A program made the position numbers and the translations under genes. From positions 12,626 to 18,383 of the forward strand of contig DLGM01000259.1 in the NCBI GenBank assembly GCA_002482705.1: a stretch of 5,758 nt of DNA. The letters are read 5' to 3'. Source of the stretch: Cyanobacteria bacterium UBA7694 (GTDB taxonomy: Bacteria > Cyanobacteriota > Sericytochromatia > UBA7694). The notes below the pieces were generated by a model, which worked only from the letters and a program-made list of their open reading frames with translations, was not told where the DNA came from and did not search any database. Shown here in pieces: positions 5,369 to 5,758 of this stretch. The stretch's first letter is position 1. Each line of letters begins with the position of its first letter.

Positions 5369-5758
5369 CTAGGCCTTCGGTGAGTACGCCACTCAGAAAC
5401 CCGGCCGGGGCCAGCAGATAAAAGGTCTCAGAAACATTGCCCTGGTTAAAAGCCAAAACCAGGGGAATAAGCAGCAGGGTATGTAACACGACCCCTGCAC
5501 TGCTCCCCAACAGGGTTTGCCAAAAGTCGGTTTCAATGCCCTCTGGGGTTGGGGCGGCAAAATGTAACATCAGTGTCGTGGATGCAATCGGGACGAGAAT
5601 CAGGAAGGCCAGCCAAGGGGCGGCACTGTTGACCCAGTCGCCTGACTGACCGAGGAGACCAGGGGCTAAGTCGAGGCCAATAACGGTTAAGAGAATCGCG
5701 CCATTGCCGATGGCACTGCCCGCCATGCCATAGGTCACGTCCAGCCAATAGTCGGCTT
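5271..5758 (-). CDS. Multi-span membrane protein of unknown family (5' end cut by window edge)
   Basis: The frame is open from the right edge to TAA at 5273-5271, giving 161 visible residues. A GTG (5738-5736) and an ATG (5726-5724) occur in frame, but the codons before them (Ala-Asp-Tyr-Trp-Leu-Asp) continue to the edge and no ribosome site is visible, so the true start is probably outside. Four hydrophobic helices are visible, near 12-30, 44-66, 80-103 and 111-134, joined by short loops. The loop at 67-79 (APTPEGIETDFWQ) is polar and acidic. The end has two Arg (SRRW) after the last span and a short Gly/Ala-rich tail, which suggests a cytoplasmic C-terminus under the positive-inside rule. 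Small residues (Gly, Ala, Ser) are common within the spans, consistent with tight helix packing. I do not recognise a transporter or enzyme family. Its convergent overlap with DUF4127 is physical and does not show a shared function. Confidence 0.75.
   Translation of the reverse strand, partial: ADYWLDVTYGMAGSAIGNGAILLTVIGLDLAPGLLGQSGDWVNSAAPWLAFLILVPIASTTLMLHFAAPTPEGIETDFWQTLLGSSAGVVLHTLLLIPLVLAFNQGNVSETFYLLAPAGFLSGVLTEGLVSALFHNQSRRWVVQASAPGTAGLMLVHRLAF

Noticed and set aside
1..5758. CRISPR array, tRNA, rRNA or insertion-sequence ends
   Set aside because: I saw no regularly spaced repeats, no cloverleaf-like sequence, no transposase reading frame and no paired terminal inverted repeats.

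Overview
The window holds six protein-coding genes and no RNA gene, insertion sequence, CRISPR array or clear horizontal-transfer scar. Base composition is balanced (by eye about half G+C), and codon use looks similar across all six genes. The organism cannot be fixed from this window. The long G/C runs, Pro/Gln-rich linkers and a DUF4127 gene would suit a member of the Cyanobacteriota/Vampirovibrionia or another Gram-negative lineage. I found no GCGATCGC (HIP1) octamer to support a typical cyanobacterium, so this is a weak guess.

Layout: a leftward gene cut by the left edge (1-520) encodes a soluble protein with a proline-rich tail. A divergent intergenic region (521-695) carries a short palindrome and a plausible promoter for each direction. 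Four rightward genes then form a compact transcription unit: a small Pro/Gln-rich protein with an acidic tail (696-1235), a 634-residue GAF-like protein with a Pro-rich start and another acidic tail (1305-3209), a 197-residue protein of unknown family (3216-3809), and a DUF4127 family protein (3809-5368). A second leftward gene, cut by the right edge, encodes a multi-span membrane protein (5271-5758) and overlaps the DUF4127 gene tail to tail by 98 bases.

How the genes may work together: the last three rightward genes are very tightly packed (6-base gap, then a TAATG overlap), which suggests coupled translation and related roles. A perfect 10-bp hairpin lies over the stop codon of the first gene and may set its level apart from the rest. 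The first two proteins share one plan: a Pro/Gln-rich disordered start, a folded middle and a run of Asp/Glu at the end. Three of the four rightward products are of unknown function. The fourth (DUF4127) belongs to a recognisable family whose reaction, to my knowledge, is not established. The most useful leads are the same-frame junction between genes 2 and 3, the paired acidic tails, and the overlap at the end of the DUF4127 gene.
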